NCBI GenBank assembly: GCA_028533045.1
Contig: JAQQAP010000037.1
Span: 124,001 to 188,000 of the forward strand
Direction: 5' to 3'
Source of the DNA: Spirochaetales bacterium
GTDB lineage: Bacteria > Spirochaetota > Spirochaetia > DSM-2461
Length of the DNA stretch: 64,000 nucleotides
The notes under the pieces were generated by a model. It ran no database searches, was not told the DNA's origin, and saw nothing but the letters and a program-made list of their open reading frames with translations. Shown piece by piece: positions 51,406 to 60,573 of the stretch (the first letter of the stretch is position 1; every line of letters begins with the position of its first letter). Both the position numbers and the translations under genes were made by a program.

Positions 51406-52241
51406 CGGTCCACTATAACTAAAACCCGGCCCTCTTTAAGCCAGTTCGATAGCTCCGTACTGGAGAGGATAAGCAGGCCGTCTTCTCGGGAAAGAATAAG
51501 GTCGCAGCTGTTCTTTCCATACACTTCCCGGAGAGATACTTTGATCGGTTTCATGCCCACACGCTCTTCTGTGGCAAGGAATGTCGCGGGAATCTCATCG
51601 CTGTACTGAACCATACCCCATTTGTTCAGAGCTTCCGGTGCCACAAAGGTTTTGTCAAAGATAAGATTCATGTCCTCGTCATAGAAGCTGGGAAAAAGGG
51701 CCGGTTTAAGTTGGGTAGATTCTTTGGTCCCGTGATAGGGGACAGCATCGCCGGCGTAGACGACCAGGCCGGTAAATTCTTCGCTGGTACGTCCCAGAGA
51801 GTTAAGATAATCGGGAGTAACCGACCGCTCATGGGCTATGAGTAGTGATATCAAGTCGGGATAGAAGGGGAGTCTGTATCTCACGATAAAGCTTTTCATA
51901 TCCTGGGTTGTCTTGCTGAACACCTTATTCTGACTGCTGATGAGATCTTCCAGCTCCCGATAAAACTCGGTGTCCTTATAGTAAAGGGAGCCTATGCTGT
52001 CCCAGGAGTCTACAATTAGCTCCTTAAGAGCATTGGTTATGAGGGAAGAAGCCTCTGCTTCAATGGTCTGTTCCGCCACAAAACGGTTGGTGGGCTTCAT
52101 TTCTCCTGAGGGAAGTTCCACGGAGATATCCATGACAAGCTCACCCTTCAACCAATCTTCCCTGTAATCAATAGATATCTTCTCTTCCGAATTAAGAGAA
52201 AAGGAGAGAAGTAATAATAAAAGGGCCGCTGTCTTTTTCAA
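51402..52241 (-). CDS. Secreted protein of unknown function
   Basis: I do not recognise this 279-residue protein. It has a signal peptide (MKKTAALLLLLLSFSLNSEE) without a lipobox. The rest mixes helical and beta segments, including LTGLVVYAGDAVPYHGTK-like sequence near residue 155-175. SD AAGGAG precedes the ATG, which lies 13 bp after the TPR lipoprotein stop, so the two form an operon. It is likely a periplasmic or envelope protein. Confidence 0.7.
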   Translation of the reverse strand: MKKTAALLLLLLSFSLNSEEKISIDYREDWLKGELVMDISVELPSGEMKPTNRFVAEQTIEAEASSLITNALKELIVDSWDSIGSLYYKDTEFYRELEDLISSQNKVFSKTTQDMKSFIVRYRLPFYPDLISLLIAHERSVTPDYLNSLGRTSEEFTGLVVYAGDAVPYHGTKESTQLKPALFPSFYDEDMNLIFDKTFVAPEALNKWGMVQYSDEIPATFLATEERVGMKPIKVSLREVYGKNSCDLILSREDGLLILSSTELSNWLKEGRVLVIVDR

Positions 52242-52254
52242 AGATATCTCCTTT

Positions 52255-53298
52255 TTAGAGGGGTTGTCCCATATAGATTCCCACCCATTCCCACTGGCCG
52301 TTTATTTCCGGGTCCTGGGGATAGTCAATCTGCTTAAAGTAAAAATACCAGGGTTTAACACGATAGGACCAGCCGGTTGTCTTTAAGTAGGCTTCTTTTT
52401 CATTGGAAAAACTCTCCAGGGTTGGGCTATACCTAATTACTGTCCACCTATAGCTGGAAAGGTTCCCGATTGATACATCTTCGTCAAGATCCATCATTTT
52501 TTGACTCCAACTAAGGATGAAAAAGTTTTCCGATTGATAACGTTCCAATAGATCAAAACGCTTGTAGGATAGGGCATATTTTACCGCATTTACCAATTCA
52601 TCAAGGGTATCAAAAGTCCAGCTTTTATCGGATTTATGGAAATTGACTAAGGCCTGTACCGTTTCATAGGCATCCACAACCCCGGGAATCTCTTTTTCCG
52701 GGTTGTTCAGGTATTTTTCATAGTAGACGATGGATTCGTCAAAATACCCTCGCTCTTCGTAGGATTTCGCCAGGTAATAGAAACATTCCCCCTGGTTTAC
52801 CTGATCGGGGAAGTTATTAATCAACATCTCGTAAATCGTAATTCGTTCATCCAAACTTTCACTAAGGGTGAGCCACTCTTTAAGGATCATGAGGTGAATC
52901 GATGTTTCTCCCAGAATCAGATCCTGGGTGTTATAGAGTATGCGTTTATAATAATCTATCGCCAAAGGGGGGGCATCGACGGTGCGGTAATACTCGGCAA
53001 CAACCGAATAATAGTAGGCACGATAGGGATCTTCCGGATAAGCATTGAGAAAGTCATGGAGAATCAGTACCAGTTTGTCTTCCTGGTCCTGTCTTTGAAA
53101 TTCCCTTATGGCCTGATCGCAAAGGGCGAATCGACGGTCCGGATCATCGGTATGGAACATTTCTTCCAGGAGGATATTCATGGACCGGTTATCTTTATTT
53201 AAATTGTAAAGACTAATATATTCATTGCGATTGGCCTGGCAGGATAGGAACAGCAGGAAAATCAAGGAAAATAAGTAGGGTTTCCAGGTAATAGGCAT
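52255..53298 (-). CDS. TPR-containing lipoprotein
   Basis: This 347-residue lipoprotein has a lipobox ending at Cys20 (LLFLSC). Helical TPR-type repeats follow (YRAYYYSVVAEYYRTVDAPP, CFYYLAKSYEERGYFDESIV), then a C-terminal beta-rich part with many aromatics (about 250-347). TPR lipoproteins usually serve envelope assembly or interaction roles; the partner is unknown. It has a leaderless-type promoter. Confidence 0.8.
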   Translation of the reverse strand: MPITWKPYLFSLIFLLFLSCQANRNEYISLYNLNKDNRSMNILLEEMFHTDDPDRRFALCDQAIREFQRQDQEDKLVLILHDFLNAYPEDPYRAYYYSVVAEYYRTVDAPPLAIDYYKRILYNTQDLILGETSIHLMILKEWLTLSESLDERITIYEMLINNFPDQVNQGECFYYLAKSYEERGYFDESIVYYEKYLNNPEKEIPGVVDAYETVQALVNFHKSDKSWTFDTLDELVNAVKYALSYKRFDLLERYQSENFFILSWSQKMMDLDEDVSIGNLSSYRWTVIRYSPTLESFSNEKEAYLKTTGWSYRVKPWYFYFKQIDYPQDPEINGQWEWVGIYMGQPL

Positions 53299-53304
53299 AG
53301 ATTG

Positions 53305-53334
53305 ATTTTATCATAGCCGGGGAAGTAATGACAA
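53305..53334 (-). promoter_or_regulatory. Leaderless-type promoter of the TPR lipoprotein gene
   Basis: TTGTCA (53329-53334) and TAAAAT (53305-53310) on the minus strand are 18 nt apart, each 5 of 6 to consensus. The -10 box ends 6 nt before the ATG at 53298, with no SD. Confidence 0.6.
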
Positions 53335-53336
53335 TA

Positions 53337-53371
53337 GAAAAGGGCTGCCCCCTTACGGTAAGCAGCCCTTT
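53337..53371 (-). terminator. groES terminator
   Basis: AAAGGGCTGC and GCAGCCCTTT form a 10-bp stem with a 14-nt loop, located 20 bp after the groES stop. The following T tract (TTTCTATT) is short. Confidence 0.7.
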
Positions 53372-53392
53372 CTCTATCATAAAGAATAGTGT

Positions 53393-53659
53393 TTATTCAA
53401 CAATGGCAATAATATCCTGCATTTTAACCAGAAGGAATTCATCGCCGTCAACCTTTACAGAAGTACCGGCATATTTGTCATACATTACTTTCTGGCCTTC
53501 CTTAACGGTAATAACGTCAGTGTCATCACCCAGGGCAGTTACGATACCGGTCTGGGTCTTTTCCTGTGCCGTATCGGGAATGTAAAGACCGGATGCGGTT
53601 TTTGTTTCGGCCTCTTCAATTTTAATAAGAACTCTGTCTCCCAGGGGTTTAACAGTCAT
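53393..53659 (-). CDS. groES: Co-chaperonin GroES
   Basis: This 88-residue lid protein of the chaperonin shows VKPLGDRVLIKIEEAE at the start, the mobile-loop region TASGLYIPDTAQEKTQTG, and GQKVMYDKYAGTSVKVDGDE. It caps GroEL, whose gene is about 3.7 kb away on the other strand. Unlinked groES and groEL is the usual spirochaete arrangement. No CIRCE operator (TTAGCACTC type) is seen upstream. Confidence 0.96.
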   Translation of the reverse strand: MTVKPLGDRVLIKIEEAETKTASGLYIPDTAQEKTQTGIVTALGDDTDVITVKEGQKVMYDKYAGTSVKVDGDEFLLVKMQDIIAIVE

Positions 53660-53699
53660 ATCTATCCTCTCATTTAATCAATATAAAAATTTCATCACT

Positions 53700-53728
53700 A
53701 ATATACGAAAAAGAGTAAACAGGGTCAA
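53700..53728 (-). promoter_or_regulatory. groES promoter
   Basis: TTGACC (53723-53728) and TATATT (53700-53705) on the minus strand are 17 nt apart. The leader is about 35 nt and contains SD GAGAGGA. Confidence 0.75.
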
Positions 53729-53929
53729 TAAAAAGTTAAAAATTAAGAGAAATGGTCCTCATAGGAGACACTTCGCGGACAAAACACCAGCTTCCTCTTA
53801 TCATGAGGGTATTTATGACACAGTTAACTGGTTGAGATAGGGTAGTGGGGCTTTTTGACTCATTTTATTATTAAGAAGAAGGTCAAAAGTCAAGGAAAAT
53901 ATAGATAAAAAATCCTGCGTATTTCTTAA

Positions 53930-53958
53930 AAGCTTATGTGGTAAAGAAATAAGCTTAT
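53930..53958. repeat. Two AAGCTTAT repeats upstream of the sigma-54 promoter
   Basis: AAGCTTAT occurs at 53930-53937 and 53951-53958, 21 bp apart (two helical turns on the same face). The second lies 12 bp upstream of the -24 box. They could be an activator or repressor site. The other ~200 bp between the groES promoter and these repeats show nothing I can support. Confidence 0.4.
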
Positions 53959-53969
53959 ATTTTATGATT

Positions 53970-53986
53970 TTGGCATCCTAATTGCA
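53970..53986 (+). promoter_or_regulatory. Sigma-54 (-24/-12) promoter of the sigma factor gene
   Basis: TTGGCATCCTAATTGCA matches the RpoN consensus TTGGCAY-N5-TTGCW. GG (53972-53973) and GC (53984-53985) have the required 12-bp register. The start would be near 53997, giving a ~36-nt leader with SD GGGAGG. Confidence 0.8.
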
Positions 53987-54032
53987 TTATGAGTGACAAC
54001 AGATGCCAACAATAATTTGGCGGGAGGATAGT

Positions 54033-54878
54033 ATGAGCAACTATAAAAATGATGAATCCACCTTATCTACTTATTTGAAAGAAATAAACAAAGTCGATCT
54101 TCTTACAAGAGAAGAGGAAGACGAAATTGCCCGAAGAGCCGTAAGCGGTGATCCTATGGCAAAAGATATACTGGTTAGCGCCAACCTTCGCTTCGTAGTA
54201 AACGTGGCAAAAAAATATCAAAATCAGGGTTTGACTCTGGAAGACCTTATAGGTGAAGGGAATCTGGGGCTTATCAATGCCATCGAAAAGTACGACCCGG
54301 AAAGGGGCTATCACTTTATTTCCTACGCCGTATGGTGGATAAGACAGGCTATCCTTAAAGCCATCTGCGAAAAATCCCGTATGATTCGATTGCCTATGAA
54401 CCGGGCCAATGAATTGGTTCAGATCGAAAAGACCAGAAAAGAGTTGACCAATTCCAACGGAGAAGAGCCGGAAATCGCAGAAATCGCCCGGGAACTTGAT
54501 CTTAAAGCCAAGGACGTTGAAGATCTTCTTCGTCTTTCCCGGGATCATGTTTCCTTGGAAACTCCTGTTTTTTACAAGAAAGATTCTTCCGTACTGGGGG
54601 ATTTTATCGAGGATGAAGGCTACCTTTCCCCCGACGATCAGGTGATGAACATCACTCTTAAAGAGGACATAAATAAAGTTCTCCTTGATCTTCCTACCAA
54701 GGAAGCTCAGGTCCTTCAATATCGCTACGGACTTAATGACAAGAAGCCCATGTCTCTCAAGGAGATCGGCGATATCTACGACTTGACTAAAGAGCGTATA
54801 CGACAGATTGAACAGAAAGCGCTTATCAAGTTGCAGCATCCGGGACGAAAAAGAAAACTGGAAGCCTATGTGGCTTAA
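54033..54878 (+). CDS. Sigma-70 family RNA polymerase sigma factor (RpoS/group 2-like)
   Basis: ATG 54033 with SD GGGAGG is preferred to an in-frame ATG at 54003. The 281-residue factor has region 1.2 (STLSTYLKEINKVDLLTREE), region 2 (LRFVVNVAKKYQNQGLTLED, FISYAVWWIRQAI), region 3, and region 4 with the helix-turn-helix (SLKEIGDIYDLTKERIRQIE). It lacks region 1.1 and the large nonconserved insert of the main RpoD, so it is an alternative group 2 factor. Transcription from a sigma-54 promoter parallels Borrelia rpoS. Its regulon is unknown. Confidence 0.92.
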   Translation: MSNYKNDESTLSTYLKEINKVDLLTREEEDEIARRAVSGDPMAKDILVSANLRFVVNVAKKYQNQGLTLEDLIGEGNLGLINAIEKYDPERGYHFISYAVWWIRQAILKAICEKSRMIRLPMNRANELVQIEKTRKELTNSNGEEPEIAEIARELDLKAKDVEDLLRLSRDHVSLETPVFYKKDSSVLGDFIEDEGYLSPDDQVMNITLKEDINKVLLDLPTKEAQVLQYRYGLNDKKPMSLKEIGDIYDLTKERIRQIEQKALIKLQHPGRKRKLEAYVA

Positions 54879-54882
54879 AAGA

Positions 54883-54913
54883 AAAGGGGCTGTCGCTTGG
54901 ACAGCCCCTTTTT
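54883..54913 (+). terminator. Sigma factor gene terminator
   Basis: AAAGGGGCTGTC (54883-54894) pairs with GACAGCCCCTTT (54900-54911) around a 5-nt loop, ending in five T. Confidence 0.9.
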
Positions 54914-54976
54914 ATTGTTGTTAATGGGAGGGGTAACAACAAATACATTTAAAAGATCGGATTTTTAAACAAAGAC

Positions 54977-55006
54977 TTTAGCTTTTGGGGAAACATCGTT
55001 TATAAT
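54977..55006 (+). promoter_or_regulatory. Leaderless-type promoter of the permease gene
   Basis: A perfect TATAAT (55001-55006) ends 6 nt before the ATG at 55013. The -35 candidate TTTAGC (54977-54982, 18-nt spacing) is weak. AGGGG lies between the -10 box and the ATG, so an SD role with a start point further upstream cannot be excluded. Confidence 0.5.
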
Positions 55007-55012
55007 AGGGGT

Positions 55013-56869
55013 ATGGAAAGTAAAAAGCATAAAGAAGAAAGTCTCGGTTTACTTGAAGTGTTTTGTATAGCATCGGGGGCAATGATCAGCTCCGGACTCT
55101 TCGTGCTTCCCGCCGTGGTCTACAGCAAAGCGGGTACGGGAATCATTCCGGCCTATTTTCTGGCAGGGATAATGATGATTCCCGCTCTTCTTTCAAAGGT
55201 TGAGCTAGCTACGGCCATGCCCAAGTCGGGAGGGACCTACTTTTATATCTATAGAAGCCTGGGGCCTATGCTGGGGAATTTTGCCGGTTTTGCCAACTGG
55301 TTTTCCATCGCCCTTAAAGGAGCCTTCGCCCTCATTGGTATCGGGGCCTTTATGCAGCTTATCTACCCGGGTATCACCATGTTTCAAATTAAACTGGTCG
55401 CCCTTTTCTTTATTCTCTTTTTTACCATTTTAAATTTGGTAAGCGTGGAAAGTACCGGTCATGTTCAGGATCTTATGGTTTTTGCCCTCCTGGGAATCCT
55501 TATCTATTACAATATCATTGGATGGCCCAAGGCCGATTTAACCCGACTGACCACCATGGCCGATTCTCCCTTCGATGTCATGTTGGGCATTGCAGGCACG
55601 GTTTTTATCTCCTACGGGGGATTAACCAAGGTTGCTTCGTTGGCCGGGGAGGTGAGGAATCCCGGCAAAACTCTCCCACGGGGGATGTTTTTGAGCTATA
55701 TTGTAGTAAACGGGGCCTATCTTTTTACTATTGCCGTTACCTTAGCACTGCTGACTCCACAGGAAATGTTGAATAGTCTGACTCCTCTCTCCATTGGAGC
55801 GGGTAAGGTGGCCGGACGTTTTGGGATGGTCCTCCTTTCTATAGCCGCCATATTTTCCTTTGCTACCACGGCTAACGCCTCGCTTATGTCCGCTTCCCGC
55901 CTTCCCGTTGCCATGTCACGGGATGGTCTTCTGCCGGAATTCTTCCAAAAACATACGAAAAAAAAGGACATACCCTGGCTATCGGTTGTGTTAACCGGTA
56001 TTTTCATGGCTTTGGTTATCTTGGGATTGAATCTGGAAAATCTTGTTAAAACGGCGTCCACCATGATGCTTATACTTTTCCTTCTTGTAAATATGTCGGT
56101 CATTCTTATGAGAGAGAGTCGGATTGTTTCATATCGGCCCATTTTCAGGACACCCTTCTATCCTTTTTTTCCTATATTGGGGATTCTCTTTTCCACGGTT
56201 CTCATTTTTAAAATGGGGAATCTTCCTCTGCTGTTGGCTCTGTTTTTCTTTATGCTTTCCACGGCTTGGTTCATCTTCTATCGTAAGGATAAGCCCAAGG
56301 CTGAATCGGCCCTCATCAGAATCGTTGAGCGGGTTGTCTCCAGTGAGGTGCGCGACGGTTCCCTTCATAATGAACTAACCACTATCCTCCGGGAGAGAGA
56401 TAATATCGAAGATGACCGATTTGACGGACTCATTCGGAATGCCATAATTCTGGATATTAAACGGGAAATCTCACGGGATGAATTGAGTGAAAAAATCGCC
56501 CAGGCCTTTTCTCTTCGCATGGATATTCCCATGGATAAAATCCGACAGAAGTTGGAAGAACGGGAGTCGGACTCCTCCACTGCCATAAGTGATGACCTGG
56601 CCATTCCTCATATCGTTCTGGATGAAGATGCGGGCTTTGATATTGTAGTTGTCAGGCTCAAGGAGGGGGTGCAGTTTACTGAGGATCGCAACAACATCCG
56701 TATTGTCTTCGCTCTGGCCGGGGCGAAAGGGGAGCGCAATTTTCATCTTCAGGCTCTTATGGCCATTGCCCAGATTGTTCAGAGTCCCGATTTTGTCAAG
56801 AAATGGGATGCCGCCGAGAAAGAAGAGGACTTGCGAGGTCTCATTCTGCTGGCCGAAAGACGGCGTTAA
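55013..56869 (+). CDS. APC-superfamily amino acid permease fused to a PTS EIIA-like domain
   Basis: Residues 1-430 of 618 form an APC permease with about 12 membrane helices (GLLEVFCIASGAMISSGLFV, KSGGTYFYIYRSLGPMLGN, SYGGLTKVASLAGEVRNPGKT split over helices). A linker leads to a C-terminal type-2 EIIA-like domain (about 470-612) with phospho-acceptor His533 in the signature LAIPHIVL. Such fusions could let the phosphotransferase state gate amino acid uptake (inference). The substrate is unknown; trpR lies 38 bp downstream, so tryptophan or another aromatic acid is possible. Confidence 0.88.
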   Translation: MESKKHKEESLGLLEVFCIASGAMISSGLFVLPAVVYSKAGTGIIPAYFLAGIMMIPALLSKVELATAMPKSGGTYFYIYRSLGPMLGNFAGFANWFSIALKGAFALIGIGAFMQLIYPGITMFQIKLVALFFILFFTILNLVSVESTGHVQDLMVFALLGILIYYNIIGWPKADLTRLTTMADSPFDVMLGIAGTVFISYGGLTKVASLAGEVRNPGKTLPRGMFLSYIVVNGAYLFTIAVTLALLTPQEMLNSLTPLSIGAGKVAGRFGMVLLSIAAIFSFATTANASLMSASRLPVAMSRDGLLPEFFQKHTKKKDIPWLSVVLTGIFMALVILGLNLENLVKTASTMMLILFLLVNMSVILMRESRIVSYRPIFRTPFYPFFPILGILFSTVLIFKMGNLPLLLALFFFMLSTAWFIFYRKDKPKAESALIRIVERVVSSEVRDGSLHNELTTILRERDNIEDDRFDGLIRNAIILDIKREISRDELSEKIAQAFSLRMDIPMDKIRQKLEERESDSSTAISDDLAIPHIVLDEDAGFDIVVVRLKEGVQFTEDRNNIRIVFALAGAKGERNFHLQALMAIAQIVQSPDFVKKWDAAEKEEDLRGLILLAERRR

Positions 56870-56872
56870 AAC

Positions 56873-56901
56873 TTGACAGCCCGGGTTTCCTTTCTTATTA
56901 T
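56873..56901 (+). promoter_or_regulatory. Leaderless-type promoter of trpR
   Basis: TTGACA (56873-56878, perfect) and TATTAT (56896-56901) are 17 nt apart. The -10 box ends 6 nt before the ATG at 56908, with no SD. No Trp-operator palindrome with CTAG is seen. Confidence 0.7.
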
Positions 56902-56907
56902 GTTCTT

Positions 56908-57195
56908 ATGAATAGTAACGAAGTTCGATTATATATAAGGGAAATGAGCGAAACCCTGGCTAAAACGGGTGATCCGGACCTCATTGAAGAATTTCTGCCC
57001 TGCCTCCTTACGCAAAACGAGTTGCAGGAAGTCGCTTCCCGTTGGGCCCTTGTTAAAAAGATAGACCAGGGTACATCCCAAAGAAAAATCTCCGAGGAAT
57101 TGGGGTTGAGCTTGTGCAAAATCACCCGGGGCTCAAAGGAATTGAAAAAAGAAAATTCCCCCTTTAAGAGAATGATCGATTTAAGTGTCCAATAG
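56908..57195 (+). CDS. trpR: Trp repressor family protein
   Basis: This 95-residue TrpR homologue has the helix-turn-helix QRKISEELGLSLCKITRGS, close to the E. coli QRELKNELGAGIATITRGS, and the core EEFLPCLLTQNELQEVASRW. TrpR binds tryptophan and represses aromatic genes. The tryptophan biosynthesis genes are not in the window. The position after the permease suggests control of uptake (inference). It has its own near-consensus promoter. Confidence 0.9.
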   Translation: MNSNEVRLYIREMSETLAKTGDPDLIEEFLPCLLTQNELQEVASRWALVKKIDQGTSQRKISEELGLSLCKITRGSKELKKENSPFKRMIDLSVQ

Positions 57196-57243
57196 ACCTG
57201 CTCCCGCTTCTTTACTAAGTTGTAAAAAAAAGCGAAAAAAATC

Positions 57244-57272
57244 TTGATGAAATAATTAGAAATTAGTATTTT
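57244..57272 (+). promoter_or_regulatory. groEL promoter
   Basis: TTGATG (57244-57249) and TATTTT (57267-57272) are 17 nt apart. The leader is about 40 nt with SD AAGGGAG. No CIRCE inverted repeat is seen in the 124 bp before groEL. Confidence 0.65.
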
Positions 57273-57304
57273 ATCTCTGAATCAAAAATCAATAACCTAT
57301 ATAA

Positions 57305-58969
<1,665 letters not shown>

Positions 58970-58986
58970 GCCCTGCCTCTTGATAT

Positions 58987-59016
58987 AAACCGGAGATTCG
59001 TTCTCCGGTTTTTTTT
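58987..59016 (+). terminator. groEL terminator
   Basis: AACCGGAGA pairs with TCTCCGGTT around TTCGT, followed by seven more T. Confidence 0.92.
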
Positions 59017-59063
59017 ACTCTTTTCCACTGGTGACAGTTAATAAAAGATGTTAACCTTTTTCT

Positions 59064-59783
59064 ATGAAAGAACTCATAGATTCATCAAAAAAAATTATTG
59101 TTTTTAGCGGAGCCGGGATAAGTACGAATAGCGGTATTCCCGATTTTCGTGGGGAAGGGGGGCTCTATGAGCGGGTTCAGGATAAGTATGATTTGCCCTA
59201 TGGAGAAGCGATTTTTGACTTAAATTACTTTGATTCCAATCCACACCCTTTCTTTGATCTTTCCCGGGAGATTGTTTTCCATAACGCTCAGCCGACTCTC
59301 TGTCATAAATGGCTGGCCCGTCTGGAAGAAGAGGGGCGTATCGCTAAGATTATTACTCAAAATATTGATCGCCTTCATCGAAAGGCCGGATCTCAAGCGG
59401 TCCTGGAGTGTCACGGAGGCTATGATAAGGGGCGATGCCGCAGCTGTGGCATGGAATATGATTTTGAGAATTATGAAAAAGACATTCAACATGGGAGGGT
59501 GCCCCATTGTCGTTGTGGAGGGGTGGTAAAGCCCAATGTGGTTTTCTTTGGCGAATCACTACCGGAAGAGTTCTTCCATGTGTGGGAGAATCCTCCCCGG
59601 GGAGATTTGCTTCTGGTTCTGGGAACGTCACTCAATGTTAGGCCCGCGGCCGATCTGGCCCTGAAATTTACCGGTCTTATGCCCTCTATTCTTGTGAATC
59701 TTGAAGTTACCGATCATGATAATCGGTTTACCCATGTGATTCATGAAGATTTGGATTCCTTTGTTAAATCCCTCGGGAATTAA
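59064..59783 (+). CDS. NAD-dependent deacylase, Sir2 family
   Basis: This 239-residue sirtuin removes acyl groups from lysine using NAD. Motifs are FSGAGISTNSGIPDFRG, TQNIDRLHRKAGS, catalytic His in ECHGGY, zinc cysteines in CRSCG and CRCGG, NVVFFGE, and GTSLNVRPAAD. The start has no SD. A weak TAACCT box 6 nt upstream could make it another leaderless gene. The 3' end overlaps the convergent pabC by 20 bp. Confidence 0.93.
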   Translation: MKELIDSSKKIIVFSGAGISTNSGIPDFRGEGGLYERVQDKYDLPYGEAIFDLNYFDSNPHPFFDLSREIVFHNAQPTLCHKWLARLEEEGRIAKIITQNIDRLHRKAGSQAVLECHGGYDKGRCRSCGMEYDFENYEKDIQHGRVPHCRCGGVVKPNVVFFGESLPEEFFHVWENPPRGDLLLVLGTSLNVRPAADLALKFTGLMPSILVNLEVTDHDNRFTHVIHEDLDSFVKSLGN

Positions 59784-60573
59784 GGAAATTCTCCCTAATC
59801 GCATTTCTTAGAATCTTTTCTTGTCCTAAGGTATAGATTTTCTCTTTGATTTTTAAGGATATCAAGTTCTCTGCAAGGAGAAGTGAGTTCGTTAGAATCA
59901 CTTCTTCTCCACTGCGTAGTTGGGCATGGGTAAAACCTTTCTTCACCGGTTTCAATTTATAGCCCGATTTATTCGCCCATTCAAGAATTTTCTCCTGGGC
60001 AATGCCTGGGAGGCAGGGAAGAGTGGGGGGAGCAAAGTAAAGGGTCTTGCCCTTGCGGACTATGATATTGGTATAGGAGCCTTCCAGGGCTCGTTTCCCA
60101 TCAGGAGAAAAGAGAACCTCATCCATCCCTCTGTTTTTATAGTGGGAACACCAGTATCTGTGGTATTCGTAGTTGGTGGATTTATAATGGTGAAGGGAAT
60201 TGTTGTAAGGTTCCGTACAATGGAGGGCGGCGGTCATAGGGTTGTCACGTCTTTTATAAGGCTGCATAGTGACAACCGTATCCCATCGGGAGGAGTCTTC
60301 CTTAAGGGGAGCATAGAGAATCTTAAGGCGGAATTCACTGTCCTTTTTTTTTCCTAGCAGCCTAACCAGCTTGTCTTCTGAGATATCATCCCAGTTCAGG
60401 TCAATACAGAAATCCTTACAGGTGTTTCTCATCCGCTTCAGATGTTCCTCGTAGAAGAAAAGCCCCTTATTGTAAAGAATGGTTTCGAAAAAACCTGTCC
60501 CATATTGGAAGTGTAAAGAGAAGGGTGAGCAATTAAGCGGCTCATCCTGTAGTTTTCCGTTAAAGAGAATCAT
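59764..60573 (-). CDS. pabC: Aminotransferase class IV, probable aminodeoxychorismate lyase
   Basis: Start ATG 60573 has SD GGAGG and overlaps pabB by 14 bp. The 269-residue PLP enzyme has the catalytic Lys131 (HHYKSTNYEYH) and the class IV pattern EGSYTNIIVRKG (phosphate-binding part) and LPGIAQEKILEWA. Branched-chain and D-amino acid aminotransferases share the fold, but the operon with pabA and pabB points to formation of 4-aminobenzoate. The operon order pabA-pabB-pabC supports the assignment. Confidence 0.88.
   Translation of the reverse strand: MILFNGKLQDEPLNCSPFSLHFQYGTGFFETILYNKGLFFYEEHLKRMRNTCKDFCIDLNWDDISEDKLVRLLGKKKDSEFRLKILYAPLKEDSSRWDTVVTMQPYKRRDNPMTAALHCTEPYNNSLHHYKSTNYEYHRYWCSHYKNRGMDEVLFSPDGKRALEGSYTNIIVRKGKTLYFAPPTLPCLPGIAQEKILEWANKSGYKLKPVKKGFTHAQLRSGEEVILTNSLLLAENLISLKIKEKIYTLGQEKILRNAIRENFLNSRGI

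Noticed and set aside
53660-53760. CIRCE operator at groES
   Set aside because: The required TTAGCACTC-N9-GAGTGCTAA repeat is not present.
56873-56930. TrpR autoregulatory operator at trpR or the permease promoter
   Set aside because: No CTAG-centred palindrome of the known Trp operator type is found at either site.
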